64,000 nt of DNA from Diploptera punctata (GCA_030220185.1 JASPKZ010007294.1:1438001-1502000), one strand, 5' to 3'. Counted from the stretch's first letter, positions 11,230 to 23,126 are shown. The notes: a model not told the origin generated them from the letters alone. Made by a program: numbers and translations.

Positions 11230-12126
11230 AATAGAGGAAGTTCGGGTAATGTGGACCCCAAGATTGAGTGGACCCTTTTATTATCTTCTTTAATTGGTGC
11301 TGCCCTCGAACAGAAAATATTATAACATCTTCCCCTCAACAACTTTGACTGGTTCAAGGCCAGTTTCTTTTATTCTTTGTGCGAACAACCGTTTATTTGT
11401 GAGATTTATAAAAACGACCATTTAAAAGTTTTTCAAGCTAAGAATTAATTCTTAATTTCTGCTATTGAATATTATAACTATTGAAAATTCTCCTTAATAT
11501 ACTGTTGGGGTTGGTTTTATATTATGTGACATGGCTGCTGTACAAAATAATTAAATAAAACAAATAGATTCGGTTAATGTGGACCCTCTACGAGGCGGTT
11601 AAAGTGGACTTGGGTCCACTTTGCACGAATACGTATATATTCTATCAATTAAGATGCTATCTGTAAAAACAATGCACTTAATTAATTTTATTTAATATCC
11701 TTAATTTTACTAAACCAAAAGATCGTTGCTGTGTGCAGTTGAATGACGTGTGAATGTTATCAAAAATAATTTTTGAAAACATTTAATAAATATTATTGCT
11801 TTTTAATTACGATCAGCCATAAATACTTTCAGATTAATTTATGCCCGTCTGTATAAATTATTAGAGTAATTAAACTTAAAAATAGTCTAAACGCTAGGAT
11901 GGACTCTGGGTTCACTCTACCCGAATATGGAGGTTAAAGTGGACCTATCTTTTAATGTAAAAAGGTTTATAAATTATGAAGATGTTTCCATATTTCAATA
12001 AAATAACAATGCTATTTCATAGTTATAACACCAATGAAAATTACTGTAAGTAAAAAAATCCAAATCCCTTAATTAAAAGAAGAAACATTCAAAATAGGGG
12101 TCCACATTACCCGAAGTTCCTCTATA
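11230..12126. mobile_element. Non-autonomous TIR DNA transposon, ~0.9 kb, TA-flanked
   Basis: The ends are inverted copies: left TA then GAGGAAGTTCGGGTAATG and TGGACCCC, right GGGGTCCA, then CATTACCCGAAGTTCCTC and TA. They differ at one position over about 26 bp. The flanking TA on both sides fits a Tc1/mariner/pogo-type target duplication. Inside, the motif GGTTAAAGTGGACC or a close variant recurs in both orientations (near 11573, 11599, 11622 inverted, 11905 inverted and 11932). No transposase remains. Superfamily is inferred only from the TA target. Confidence 0.8.
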
Positions 12127-12618
12127 TTGCAACAAATATTGAAAAGAAATTGACTGAGAAATGTGTAACAATTATAATATTTTCTAGTTTTTGTTCACAG
12201 TTTAATTTAATTTTACCTGAAGATCTTTTTTAGAGTTCATTGAGTGGAATTCAATCTAATAACACCGTACTGGTATAGCTTGCTTGTGGTTTCTGGTAAT
12301 ATCATATATCAGTGATAAACGGAATTGGATTCAATTTTATGATATTAAAATTTTGGCACTTGGGCCTATTTGTTTAAAATTTTTGTCTTCTAGGATGCAA
12401 AAGGACGTTTGATTATAACCATAGATTACTGATAAAATTCACCGATAACTGTTTAAAATTAAAACAATTTATATAACATGCCAAATACAATAGTATATTA
12501 CAAAGCGAGGTTGGGAAGTAGTTTTTACAGAAGTGAGGAAGTTATTAAAAACCGAGCTGTAGCGAGCTTTTAGTTTCCGAGTTTCTGTAAAACACTTGAC
12601 AAACGTATGATGTTCATT
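12127..12618. other. No recognised feature
   Basis: A+T-rich, nothing supported. Confidence 0.4.
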
Positions 12619-13287
12619 ATTTTTTGCACGATGGTGTTTTCAAAATAATAAATAATAGTAAAATAATAGCATCTTTGGTGGAAATATTTGCTTTCATTGT
12701 AAGCAACTGATTGGCGTTAGCAGTCAGACCAATGTATATACGCTAAATGCCGAAAATAATTTAGTTGAGACGACAGCAGGCCGTGACAGCAATCAGTCTA
12801 AAATGGCGGAAGTATGAATGATGGTAATCAAAATTACAAAGTTCAATTAGCTTGGAAGTATCTATAAGTTTGGGAAATTGTACGATTCCAATTACATTCA
12901 ATAATAATTGTACAAACTTCACCGTCAACTTCAACAAGAAGGAATAAAAATTGTTGAGGTACTTGTAATGCGGTACCGGTTGACCTACTGTATTTAAGTC
13001 AACTTTCAATATTGTTTCAAATAAAGTTCACTTCATTTAAAATGCAGTAATTTGTTTTGTATAATGTATACTAACACTAACTTTTGGTTACATTTTTGTA
13101 CATACATTGTATGTGGTATACATAAAGGGCAGTGGTTTTACTTCCCGCCCTAGGCACGTAATTTGTAATATTACAGTATAGTTATTTAGTTACGTATAGG
13201 TTGGCAACCCCGAAATTTAGGAAATTGAACTTTCAGTCATGGCCGCCATTTCTGTAAGTACGACATAAAACACTATCGTGCAAAAAT
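12619..13287. repeat. Widely spaced inverted repeat, possible MITE
   Basis: TTTTTGCACGATGGTGTTTT (12621-12640) faces its near-exact inverse at about 13268-13287, with one mismatch in 20. The 630 bp between them has no clear ORF. Target duplications are not obvious. Confidence 0.5.
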
Positions 13288-15369
13288 TTTTGTCACAGGA
13301 AAAGGGCTCTATTTGCCGTCATATAATGTTATAAAAGATACCAACATTTGATAACTTGGTTTTTAAAGATTAAATGTTTGTATTAATGTGAAAAGGAATA
13401 TTCCAACTTTTGAATTAAAAAAAAATATTCAAGTAAAAGAATCGTTATTTTTTATGTGAAATTCCTTTTACTTCCGATATATAATAAACGTACCGGCACA
13501 CCTAAAAATGTGATACCTTTAATCTCCGTGCACAGTAGGCTACATGAAACATATAACCCTCTACAACCGGTGTACATTATAACCATATGTCCGATGTACA
13601 GCAGGCTACAGATACGCCTGTGTACTCAGTCTTCAAACTGTAATTTGGATGGAGTACTCAATTTATGAGGTAATGGATTGTTTCTAGGGTATCATTTTAG
13701 CCTAAAGCATTATTTATCCTAAGTACTTACCCATAAATCTTACTATATTTGGATTAGAGTCCTGTCCGACGTAAGTTTATAAAATTGTGGGAAATAGATT
13801 AATTATAATTTACTTTAATTAGTTGGTTGTAAGAAATTAGAACTGTAACATGGAGTTTCAGAGTGACAGTTTACGAGGCTGACCACCCAGAGCATCCACT
13901 CACTCTCTTCATTACCACTCCCAGCGATGAAAACTAGAATTTCTTATCGACATTATCTTATTACCAAACCAACATTTTATCACATTGTTTACTCCAGGCT
14001 ATCCTCTTCTTATCTTATATCTGTTTGTTTGTTTATAAGCTACCTTAACAAAAAACTTACCAATCAATTATTATATGATATTCTATTAATACAATTATTT
14101 CTACAGGGGTGAACATGGGCTACCATTATCATTTGTCATTGCGTCTGTCGCACTAACACACTAAGGTAAAATATTTTAAATCTTTGAGGAGATTAATTCT
14201 CTTCTACTAAAATGTCTAGCTTGTTTACTTCCTAACAAGAGATCCTGGTTATATGCCCGATAGGATTAAATATATGAAGTATAAATTGTATCCAATATCA
14301 GAGCTAGGAGAAGTTGCAGTGTATCGTTTTTTATCTGTAGATTGTGCAGCAGATTCCTGGATTAAGTTCAAAACCCCTTCGAAGTTCATATTTTGAGAAT
14401 GCATATGGTTCTGTTGACAGGGATTCCTTTGAATAGGGACAGTAGTTCTGGCGATCTCCTTGGTGATTTTCGGCATGAGATTAGCCGGTACCGGATTAAA
14501 CTTTCTCCCTTCTCTTCAACATCATCCCCATTCAACCTACTTACTCTATACAAACTCTTATATATTTATTTATCCTTCACTCCTCTCTGTTAACAATGCG
14601 TCACATACGTAAAATAATATACCGAAGTGGTGTGTAAATTGAAAATATACCAAATTAACGCCATCATATCGCCTAGTGCGGAACCCGAAGCATGAAGAAT
14701 ACAGTGGGTGGCAGTGGAACATACACATATATGTTATTGCATAAGAAGATTGCTATTCGCTGTAAGAAATACACATCAGAAATCCATCTGTTCCGACCGG
14801 CAGATTTATCTCTGTCTCTCTCTTTTCTGGCGTATTAATGTCCTGATTACTTTTTATAAGATTCATTCAAAAGGAAAATATACCCTGTTAACAGATTAAT
14901 TACTGCGGAGTAAGTATGCGTAATTCTTAGTCAGGGGAACGAACATGATACATCTTTGTATTCTCATTTAATAAGAGGCTGTGTAGGTTCCAGAGACAGC
15001 TGGAAATGAGTGAATCTGGCCCATCCAGCCAATAGTCGCCTGAGTTACATGGTCTACGAAATTCATTGTACAGGTTTAATAATTTGTTTTTTTTTAACAC
15101 ATTTTATCTGAAAAGAAATCAATAATGTTATATTCCAACTTGAGAATATGACAGTGATATAATATTATAGTTTGCTTACACCTGTTATCATGTGTTCTGT
15201 CTACATTATTTGAACAACCTAATGTGTTGTATGTGTGCGCGTTCGTGTGTGTAATGGCAAACTATTTAACTACTTGAGCTTCGATTTTCAGATTCTAAGC
15301 AATCCGGAGTACTTCTCTTACTAGTTATGACTGGGAGAGTACTGAACTTCCAAACACTCAGACGATATT
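13288..15369. other. No recognised feature
   Basis: About 2 kb with only short frames on either strand and no shared repeat that I can see. Confidence 0.4.
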
Positions 15370-16340
15370 AATTTTATGGACTTTATTCTTATCATGACTC
15401 TTGCCAAAGTATCGGGATCTTTCTTCAGATTAGAGTGCATGAGATACCAACTATCGACGGAGATATAACCTATACTGCTTTTAAATATTCCATTAAATTG
15501 TACAATAATTTTACAATTAGTAATTTATTATCACACTTCGTTAGTTTAACTACTGCATTGTAATTTGTAAGATCAAATGAGTCCTAGTTCGGAAAGTTAG
15601 GCGTAATTAGATAAGTTAATTTTCCATTAATAAAATATCGAGAAATATATTTAAAATCGCTATTAGTTATTGTATTAAGAAATCCACAGTTTTAGAATCC
15701 TAATCGGATCATAGTGGTCATTAAAATATACTTTCCTGGGAAATTTTAAACCCATAAAATGTTCTGGAGGTCCTATGTGTATTCAGAACAACATTTTGAA
15801 GTTTAAATACAAAAAAAAAAAAAAATTAATATTTGTAGCGAAACGCTCAGGTGACATTAATGTTTGGATTTTTTCTTATCATGTTTCTTGTCAAAGTATC
15901 CAAAATTTCTTCATGTTAGTGTATATTAGAAACGAACACTCGAAGATAGTCGAAACTATACATATTTAAATATACATTTAGTTTATTTTTGTTAGCATTC
16001 AATTAAAAATTATTTATTACATTTCGATAGCTATTTAACTAATATACTCGTATTTTGGAATGAGTTCTAGCTACCCAGTATCACCAAAAGTGCAGCGTGT
16101 GTAATTGGAACTTTACATGAGTTATAGTTTGACAAGTTAGGCCTAATTCAATAAGATTCTTCTCATTCAATATAATGTTCAGAGTCTTTGTTATTTCGTC
16201 TATCAAGAAATCCACGGTTTCAGGATTCTAATCGGATCAGAAAAAAATTACTAGGGGAGAAATGGACATTTTAAACCCATAAAATGTTTCTGGAGGTCCA
16301 AGTCAGAATAGCATTCTGAAGTTTAAATAGATAAATTGGA
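15370..16340. repeat. Diverged direct tandem duplication, unit ~490-540 bp
   Basis: Landmarks recur in order: TTCTTATCATG near 15388 and 15877, CAAAGTATC near 15403 and 15892, AAGTTAGGC-TAATT near 15594 and 16134, AAGAAATCCAC near 15679 and 16205, CTAATCGGATCA near 15700 and 16229, AAACCCATAAAATGTT near 15750 and 16274, GAAGTTTAAATA near 15797 and 16318. Many substitutions and indels separate the copies, so the duplication is old. Confidence 0.75.
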
Positions 16341-17811
16341 TTTGATGTTTTGTAAGCACAAGTAAAGTTATTTGTTCGTGTGTCACAATCCTCGGACAGA
16401 CAGTTATACTTTAGAAATGTCCCAAGACGTATTTGTATCTGATTTATATGTCAATCGAACGTTTCTTTCTTTGTTGCATAGTATTTTGTTAGGATTAGGT
16501 TCTTCATTCAAGTCTTTTGTGGATCGTCCGTTAGGAGTTGTGGGGCACCCACACTCGCACCCATTCTCTTCCTGCACACGCCCCATTCCCTTTACAATAA
16601 AAACTATCGCACGAAGCGTGCTCACTTATAAGTTGTTCCACAATTTAGGCTTCTAACGGTTTCTTTAAACAAGCAGCTCCATTTAATATAGAACGTCTTA
16701 AAGTTTTGTAATTTTATAGCATCCAAATACGATCCAATTTCATTTCACAATGAAAATGAACTTACTGACGAGTGCCATCGATGTTAAAAGTATTTGGCAT
16801 GTATAAAAAAAGTAAAAAAAGTATGATAATGTCAGGAATATCAATAAAACTAAAATTCTAAATTACCTAAGAGTAAATTCAAAATAAAAAGTTCAAATAA
16901 AATATAATCAATTTCGAAAATTATTCGTTTTGAAGTAAAATTCATATTTAAAATTATCCCTGTTCTTCTTATTCACTTCACGGTTTAGGCTCTAGAACTG
17001 TTCCGTCCTCTCAGCATTGCTCCATTTTCACAGCAATCAACTCGATATTATTGGTAAATATAAATAAGATTTTAAAAGTGGTAATAATGAAGTGTATTCC
17101 TACATTTGAGGTCCCTTTTCTGAAATTAAAATCATACTTTGCCGGAAGATTCTATTTTGTTTTTCATTATTGCCCTCTGATAATTATTCGTTCAGTGAGA
17201 AATCTTCATCGAATCGGAAGGGAAAAAATCTTTAAAGAGTTAAAATGTAGCGTCCGAAATATAAATTGTATCTAATATTATGTGTATAATACAAAGAGTT
17301 TTCCGGGTGCAGTGACGTGGCCCATGATCTACATGTATGTGACTTTACTGTGCATTGAAAACAATAAGGTCATATGTTTTGTGATAAATTTATAGTGAAG
17401 TATTAGAACGTGATAAATGACACGACAATTGATTCGATCCAACATTAACGATGATTTACTTGTAATTCATGAGTTAATTGCTACAAAAATATTCGCGAAC
17501 ACATACCTACACCTTATACAAAATTAAAAAAAACAATTGATTGAAAATGGGAATTTTTATGTAACGTTGAATGTCATGCAAATCATCTTGTAAAATTCTG
17601 TCAGAATCAGATATAATGAATTTAGGACATTCATACATTTTAAAGCAGAACATGTGAGAATGGACATGGCAATCTTGAAAAATAAACTCATCAATCCAAG
17701 CTAAATTTAAATTTATATCAATTTTACGCTATGATGTTTTTCGTTCTCGAGTGCTAAATATCTACCATTGTTGTAATGGGGGTAACGTCGATTCTCAGAT
17801 GAGATATATTT
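16341..17811. other. No recognised feature
   Basis: A 73-codon minus frame at 16404-16625 and others show no recognisable family. No shared repeat seen. Confidence 0.35.
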
Positions 17812-18172
17812 TCTGGGTGAGATTTTTTTTCGGCGCATTCCTCACCTAGGCCTAAGACAAATGTGGGAAACGTTAAAGCCCAAATAGTTCCTGAACACCC
17901 TGTCCATCATGTTTAAACTACCTTACAATATTTACCTTGTTTTTTAGTATCAGTGAATGATGTTTCTTGTCTAAATGTTCGTGTTGTTTCAAATGTGGCC
18001 CTGGAATTGATCTGATGACTAATCAGGGAAGTCTCCCCTTTGTGCTTTTATGTTTAAGGAGGTATGCCTGCGAACCAATGCTAATAAAAAAAGTCTCAGC
18101 AAATCGTGTCTCAGAGACGCCTGGAAGACGTGGGGCATGTAAAAGTGCATACAAAAGGGTAAGTTAAGCTAA
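17812..18172 (+). mobile_element. SINE B, head-truncated copy
   Basis: It begins in the central GGGTGAGATTTTTTTTCGG block and runs through CCTAAGACAAATGT, a family-specific middle and the 3' end CGCCTGGAAGACGTGGGGCA then TGTAAAAGTGCATACAAAAG and GGTAAG. The 3' half matches copies at 30950, 31970, 40924 and 55437. Its central block is shared with SINE A but its 3' end is not. Confidence 0.8.
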
Positions 18173-18499
18173 AAAAAATTTAACATTACACAATTATCAT
18201 GTCTTTAAATTAATCGTCTTCAATCCGATTAAATTCGGTGAACAAACATAATAAATAATTTATCCATTTCCTGTACTTTATCTAATCTCATGCCACTTTG
18301 AAAATCCTTTACTGTATTAAAGACCACATTTATATACTGTATATTATACCGTTTTTGAGAAGTGAGAATGGAATCTTTCATATCGAGAATCACTGGTCAA
18401 TAATAATGATTTCGCGAAAACATTCCTATTACATTTCTTAATTTTTGTTATTTTAATACTAAATGTTTACTTATATTATCGAGATTAAATAAGAACAAA
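18173..18499. other. No recognised feature
   Basis: A+T-rich linker, nothing supported. Confidence 0.4.

Positions 18500-18533
<34 letters not shown>
18500..18533. repeat. (TA)n microsatellite
   Basis: About 17 uninterrupted TA units. Confidence 0.97.
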
Positions 18534-18538
<5 letters not shown>

Positions 18539-18608
18539 TAAGCAGTATGTAAAACTGAATTACATTTTCAACTTTTATAAGATTCATGATGTGTTCCGTT
18601 GAGGTATT

Positions 18609-18695
18609 ATTCAAAATTAATATAAAATTATGGAATATTCACCTGAGAGACGGACCTTTCAGGTGAATATTCTATAATTTTATATTAATTTTGAA
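18609..18695. repeat. Fold-back hairpin repeat
   Basis: Left arm 18609-18645 and right arm 18659-18695 are inverted copies (ATTCAAAATTAATATAAAAT, then GGAATATTCACCTGA) with one or two mismatches around a 13-bp loop. Confidence 0.92.
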
Positions 18696-18744
18696 TTACA
18701 TTTATCACTCTAAGAAATGTCATATTCAAGACATAACCAAATTT

Positions 18745-18970
18745 ATTATAGATAGACGAAAATATTGGAAGAGTGATGTAGAAAGAATGGAAGACAACTG
18801 ACTTGCAAAAAGAGCTAAAGAAGATAGACCAATGAACGGGTGAAGAACAAGAGGAAGACCAGCCAAGAGATGGATAGACAGTGAATGCACGTCCAATACG
18901 TCTTCCTCCGAGGAGTGATTTTGGAAATAAACAGGATGAAAATCCTACAAATTATATTAAGAAGAAGATT
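18745..18970 (+). mobile_element. 3' end of a LINE (LINE-4f)
   Basis: The first part translates, with stops, to a typical LINE C-terminus (RKYWKSDVERMEDN, LAKRAKEDRP, RTRGRPAKRWID). The 3' UTR follows: TTTTGGAAATAAACAGGATG, AAAATCCTACAAATTAT and an AAG-type tail. The same 3' UTR recurs at 61505-61572. GGATGAAAATCC could form a small stem-loop near the 3' end. Everything 5' of the C-terminus is missing. Confidence 0.75.
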
Positions 18971-19100
18971 CTAAGAAATATTCTTTCGTGTATCTGATAC
19001 GAATCATAGTATGATTGCTCAAAATACAAGCTTCTCTCGTATTCCAAGAGTCACTAAAGAAAGTGCGGTAATCAGCTTAGCTTTTGAGAAACATTGTCTT

Positions 19101-19515
19101 TATAACGAAATAACTCACTGGCATTGTCCAACCCATGCGTTTATAGCCAGCGGACATGAGTTCTCCATACATCCTGAGCTAACATTTTCCAATCGTTTTT
19201 TGTATACGTACTTTACTTCCCTCAAATCGTGGTTATGTTATTCTTCCACCTCATTCTTGGCATGCCTATTGGACTCTTTCCCTTTGAATTTCCTGGAAGG
19301 AGTTTTCGTGCCCCTCTTTCATTGCCCATTCGTCCCACATGTCCTGCCCATCTGAGTCTACGAGAGTTAACTGTTTTAATTACATCAGGTTTCCCATAAA
19401 CATCAGGTAGCTCACTGTTATTAATCTTCTCCGTTTGTCGTTCTGTTCATCCCTTTTTGGTTTAATAATTTTCCTAAGAACTTTATTCTTAAACACTCGT
19501 ATTTTTCCTCTTCCC
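19101..19515 (-). pseudogene. LINE-1f 3' fragment, minus strand
   Basis: The minus strand carries the family C-terminus and 3' end: sequence corresponding to LRWAGHVGRMGNERGA, a diverged WKNNI..DLREV and, at the 3' end, CAATGCCAGTGAGTTAT. It aligns with 35470-35880 of the long copy but has several indels. Only the last ~400 bp remain, as expected for 5' truncation. Confidence 0.85.
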
Positions 19516-19684
19516 AAAAATGAAACCTGACAATCAGTAGAAATATTTTGGGAACTTGTATTTTATGATATGAATAATTGTGAATAATATAATTTAATTA
19601 CTTAATGGTCAGTTTATATTGCATTATTTTAAAATGCTTTTTAGGCTGAATAATCTTTTTACCCACACCATGGCCCAGATGTTC

Positions 19685-19905
19685 GTAGCCATCGCGCTTT
19701 GGCGCTTAGTTAAATAACACAGGTTAGTTTCCCTTTGGCATAAGGAACTTTCTCGTGTAATTTCGGTCTGTGTATGGGATCGGTATCCGTCCAATATGAT
19801 GAGAATTTTGGGTAGCTGCGATAAACATAGTCCTAGCTTGATAACGGCTGGGAGGTCTGTCATCCTAACCACATGTCACTACTGAGTGCATGATGTGAGG
19901 TCAAA
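19685..19905 (+). mobile_element. SINE C, diverged partial copy
   Basis: Matches the copy at 23233-23590 in order: a TTGGCGC-containing head, TTTCTCGTG, ATTTCGGTCTGTGTATGGGA, the GGGTAGCTGCGATAA segment, TAACGGCTGGGAGG and CTAACCACATGTCA. Divergence is high, so this is an old insertion. Confidence 0.65.
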
Positions 19906-19959
19906 AGTCGTACTCCCTAGATAATTCTAATCCTATCGCGCAATTGTACATATAAATGC

Positions 19960-20125
19960 CAGAAGGAAGATTTCCAAAATTATTGCTAAATTATAAATCA
20001 CACGGAAGGAGAAATGTTGGACGCCCACACAGAAGATGGTCTGAATAATTTTAACAATTCTAGCTTTCATGAAACCGGAACGAGCCAACAGGCTTAATCC
20101 CTGGATGATGATGATGTATGGTTGG
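19960..20125 (+). mobile_element. 3' end of a LINE (LINE-5f) with (GAT)n tail
   Basis: Near 20010 it contains GTTGGACGCCCACACAGAAG, then ATGAAACCGGAACGAGCCAA, CAGGCTTAATCCCTGG and (ATG)n. A related stretch with an AAT tail lies at 22260-22411. The coding C-terminus is only faintly visible and broken. Assignment rests on the 3' UTR-plus-repeat-tail pattern. Confidence 0.55.
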
Positions 20126-20429
20126 AAGTTTCCATAATTATATCCGTCTGTAATTAATTAATTAACGAACTGACATATTTAACCCGGAGGTTCATGACTT
20201 TCAATAATAATATTAGGACGATTTTTAAAATGGAGGCGTAGGTCTTATAACCTGTATTTAGAAGACTTTACCGTATCCCTCAATAATAATTACATTAATG
20301 TCAGTTACCTTTTTTTTTAATATTGGGTACATTTTTTGCTACCTTCCATTCTTCTGCAACGTATCCAAACTTCCAATAGATATTTAAGAAATCTAATAGG
20401 CAAAACATTAGGGGTAATTATGCATGTTT

Positions 20430-20990
20430 TATTAGTTCAGTATTAATTTCATACGTTCATTGTGTTTTCTATTCCAACAAGAGGTTATTGTAAATAATAG
20501 TTCTTCTAATGTAATCGGGTCTCCATTCTCATCAGTGTTTTCTTGTAATCTGCCATCATTATTTTGTTGATCTGTCCAAAGTTCTCTATAATAATCAAGG
20601 CATTGATTTTCTGTTATTACGTTTAAATTTAAATTGCCTTTCTCAGTTTTATTGAGGTATTTCAACGCTTTGTAAGCAAAGTTCTGTTTTCCATTACATC
20701 GTTTTTCTATATAACTGATTATTTTTCCCAACAATTTATTTTATTTTTTTATTTCTTTACTTACAATGACACTCTTCCTTATATAATGTACTAGATTTTC
20801 TGCTTTTCTTTGTATAAAATATCTTTACTTTAACAATATATGTTATTTCTTCACTCCATACCTCTTTTTATTGTAGAGCTTATTTCTAATTCCAATGGCT
20901 TAATTTACAGCTTGTAAATCTTCCATTCTTAGTTGATATTGGTATTAATTGGTTTCTGTTTAATATAAGGTTTAATTTAATTTGATACTA
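20430..20990 (-). pseudogene. LINE fragment, linker between endonuclease and RT, minus strand
   Basis: The minus strand, read through stops and shifts, gives EDLQAVN, AIGIRNKLYNKKRYGVKK, LGKIISYIEKRCNGKQNFAY, KALKYLNKTEKGNLNLNVI, and TENQCLDYYRELWTDQQNN followed by DENGDPITLEELLFTI. This is the segment just N-terminal of the RT palm in RTE-like and related LINEs. The comparable segment of the element at the right edge is LNRETKDKLNLNIIPAKQW and TEDEVSEVLMKM. The RT palm itself is not preserved. Confidence 0.75.
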
Positions 20991-20994
20991 ACTA

Positions 20995-21545
20995 ATTAAC
21001 TAATTCACTCACTGGCACTGTCGAATCCGTAGGTTCATGGCCGCGCGGGACATTAGCTCTCCATACACCCCTATCCTAAACTAATGTTTTCCAATCATTA
21101 CCTGTGTAATCTACTTCCCTCAAATCATGGTTAATGTTATTCTTCCACCACATTCTTGGCCTACCAACTAGGCGTTTTCCCTCTGGTTTTCTTACAAAAA
21201 GCTTCCATGCACGTCTTTTATTCCCCATTCGTACCACATGTCCTGCCCACCGAAATCTACGAGACTTATCTGTTCTTATTATATCTGGCTTCCTATAAAG
21301 ACCGTTTACTTCACTGTTAAGTAGTATTCTCCATTCACTTGTTTGTTCATCTCTCATTGGTCCAACATTTTTCTTAAGAACTTTATTCTCAAATACTCGT
21401 AATATCCTTTCCTCCCTTAAAGTAAGAGTCCATGGTCCGCATCCATATAATATAACTGGTAAATAACAGTTTTATATATATTTCAGTTTGACATTTTTTG
21501 AAAGGAGTTGGGACGTGAAAATTATCTGTAATGCATATTTAATTT
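20995..21545 (-). pseudogene. LINE-1f 3' fragment, minus strand
   Basis: The last ~540 bp of LINE-1f. The minus strand reads MRDEQTSEWRILLNSEVNGL, YRKPDIIRTDKSRRFRWAGH, VVRMGNKRRAWKLFVRKPEG and RMWWKNNINHDLREVDYTGN. Upstream it keeps the YGCxPWTLTLRE segment out of frame. The 3' end is GTGCCAGTGAGTGAATTAGT then an AGTT-type tail. Truncated and shifted, so inactive. Confidence 0.9.
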
Positions 21546-22166
21546 GACATTATTGACGTAAACTGTCTTCTTGAAGTAAATGTAATTTAAATGTCTTTGC
21601 AGTTTTCAATTGTTTCTGTTGCATACTTTTTAATTTCGTAGGTAGGGCCTACTCCTATTTTTTTTCACAAATAAGTGGTGTTCACTTGCAATATCTCTAC
21701 TCCTATGTACTCTTGTATCGTGCACTAATGAAGATTTTTTTATTTACAAGAACGTAGTCTATGATTGATTTACTGTCTTTAGAACGAATTTGTAAGTATA
21801 ACATATTGTGCTATATTAATAATATTGCTTGAAAGTGAAAATAAGGTACAGAATTACGTGACATTCTGTAAGTGAAATTTTTGAATTGCTTGAGTGATTC
21901 TCTTGCAAGATGTGTATTCTCTTGGTGCGGGGGTGAAGATGCATCTTTTGAAACGTAAGACTAAGTGTAGCACGTGGGTACGTGGGGCAGCTGCCACACC
22001 ATGCACCTGGTTTTCTCTTTCTGACGTAATTCTTAATGGCATCTTAAGCTCCTACTACAGGACTACTTGCAATGCATAAACGCATGTGTCACTTTAACGC
22101 TTAACTGTCTCCACTACTTTATAAAAAATTACCACTAATGAATTTTCCATTGAATGAATATAATGA
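21546..22166. other. No recognised feature
   Basis: Two overlapping short frames on opposite strands at 21854-22079 show no domain. Nothing else supported. Confidence 0.35.
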
Positions 22167-22182
22167 GAACAACAACAACAAC

Positions 22183-22237
<55 letters not shown>

Positions 22238-22258
22238 GTAATAATAATAATAATAATA
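22167..22258. repeat. (AAC)n(AAT)n microsatellite
   Basis: Five AAC units followed by about 25 AAT units with one AGT interruption. Confidence 0.96.
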
Positions 22259-22259
22259 A

Positions 22260-22411
22260 AGTGACATAGAAGTGTTGGACGCTCATTTACTAGATGGAAA
22301 TATTCATTAAATTCCACTTGATATGAAAACAGGTCAAAAGGCCTAATTTCATGAAGTAGATTAATAATAATAATAATAATAATAGTAATAATAATAAATA
22401 ATAATAATAAC
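22260..22411 (+). mobile_element. LINE-5f-like 3' end with (TAA)n tail
   Basis: GTGTTGGACGCTCATTTACT, AGATGG, then ATGAAAACAGGTCAAAAGGC, CTAATTTCATG and a TAA tail (22361-22411). It resembles 20010-20125 in order and partly in sequence but has a different tail triplet. Confidence 0.5.
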
Positions 22412-22436
22412 AAATTAATATACTGTATTATTAAAC

Positions 22437-22720
22437 AGTCGGCTCGGTGATTTAGTGATTTGTCTCTAGTTTTAAGGGTCGCGGGTACAAACCCGCTCGT
22501 CTTCTATAGATTTTTAGGTTAGAAATACTAAGGGAAAAGTCCTCCGGGGAGACTTTAAATCATGGCTCGTAAAAGAACCTTAAGCCTGAAAACAGAGATC
22601 CTGTGCAAAATTACCGCTTTTGTACCGTCAAAGTAATACCTAAATTAAAACTAAATGTCTCATCAGGCGACATGCCGGCCAGGTGTCACTCACGACATCT
22701 GTAGGTAAATAAGCGTAACT
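22437..22720 (+). mobile_element. SINE D, plus strand
   Basis: The head is tRNA-like (GGCTCGGTGATTTAGTGATT as A-box region, GGGTACAAACCC as a degenerate B box). The body contains CTCGTAAAAGAACC, CTGTGCAAAAT and the 3' ATGTCTCATCAGGCGACATG and CCAGGTGTCACTCACGACAT. The same body is seen in reverse at 26187-26480 and 61188-61450. Confidence 0.75.
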
Positions 22721-22799
22721 ATATCAGATTGGTTAAGAATCCAAATAAAGTGGCTGTAATGGCTATAGAATGGATGGTTGGATTAATCCCCCAAGTCCC

Positions 22800-22885
22800 G
22801 TATTGGTTTATTATTTTACCTGATTAAGAATGTAAGTTCTTCTCTGCCACTTCACCAGAGTTTAATTATAGTAACAATTAGGCCT
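22800..22885 (-). mobile_element. LINE-3f-like 3' UTR fragment, minus strand
   Basis: TTCTTCTCTGCCACTTCACC matches the block at 40165-40190 and, less well, at 4580-4600. A (TAA)n tract lies about 90 bp away at 22975. Short and diverged. Confidence 0.45.
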
Positions 22886-22974
22886 ATGAATTATCTACAA
22901 CTTGATTAATAGTACACAATAGGCATAGGTTACCCAATATGCAGATGACAAGGAAAGAACAAAAAATATTAAAA

Positions 22975-22975
22975 C

Positions 22976-23026
<51 letters not shown>

Positions 23027-23034
23027 TAGTGTGG

Positions 23035-23100
<66 letters not shown>

Positions 23101-23126
23101 TGTGGTATAATAATAATAATAATAAC
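22975..23126. repeat. (TAA)n microsatellite in three blocks
   Basis: Three TAA tracts separated twice by a TGTGGTATAA unit, so the interrupting block itself has been duplicated. Confidence 0.95.

Noticed and set aside
16372..16656. A 94-codon plus and a 73-codon minus frame overlapping each other
   Set aside because: Neither has a domain I recognise, and overlapping frames of this length are not evidence for a gene.
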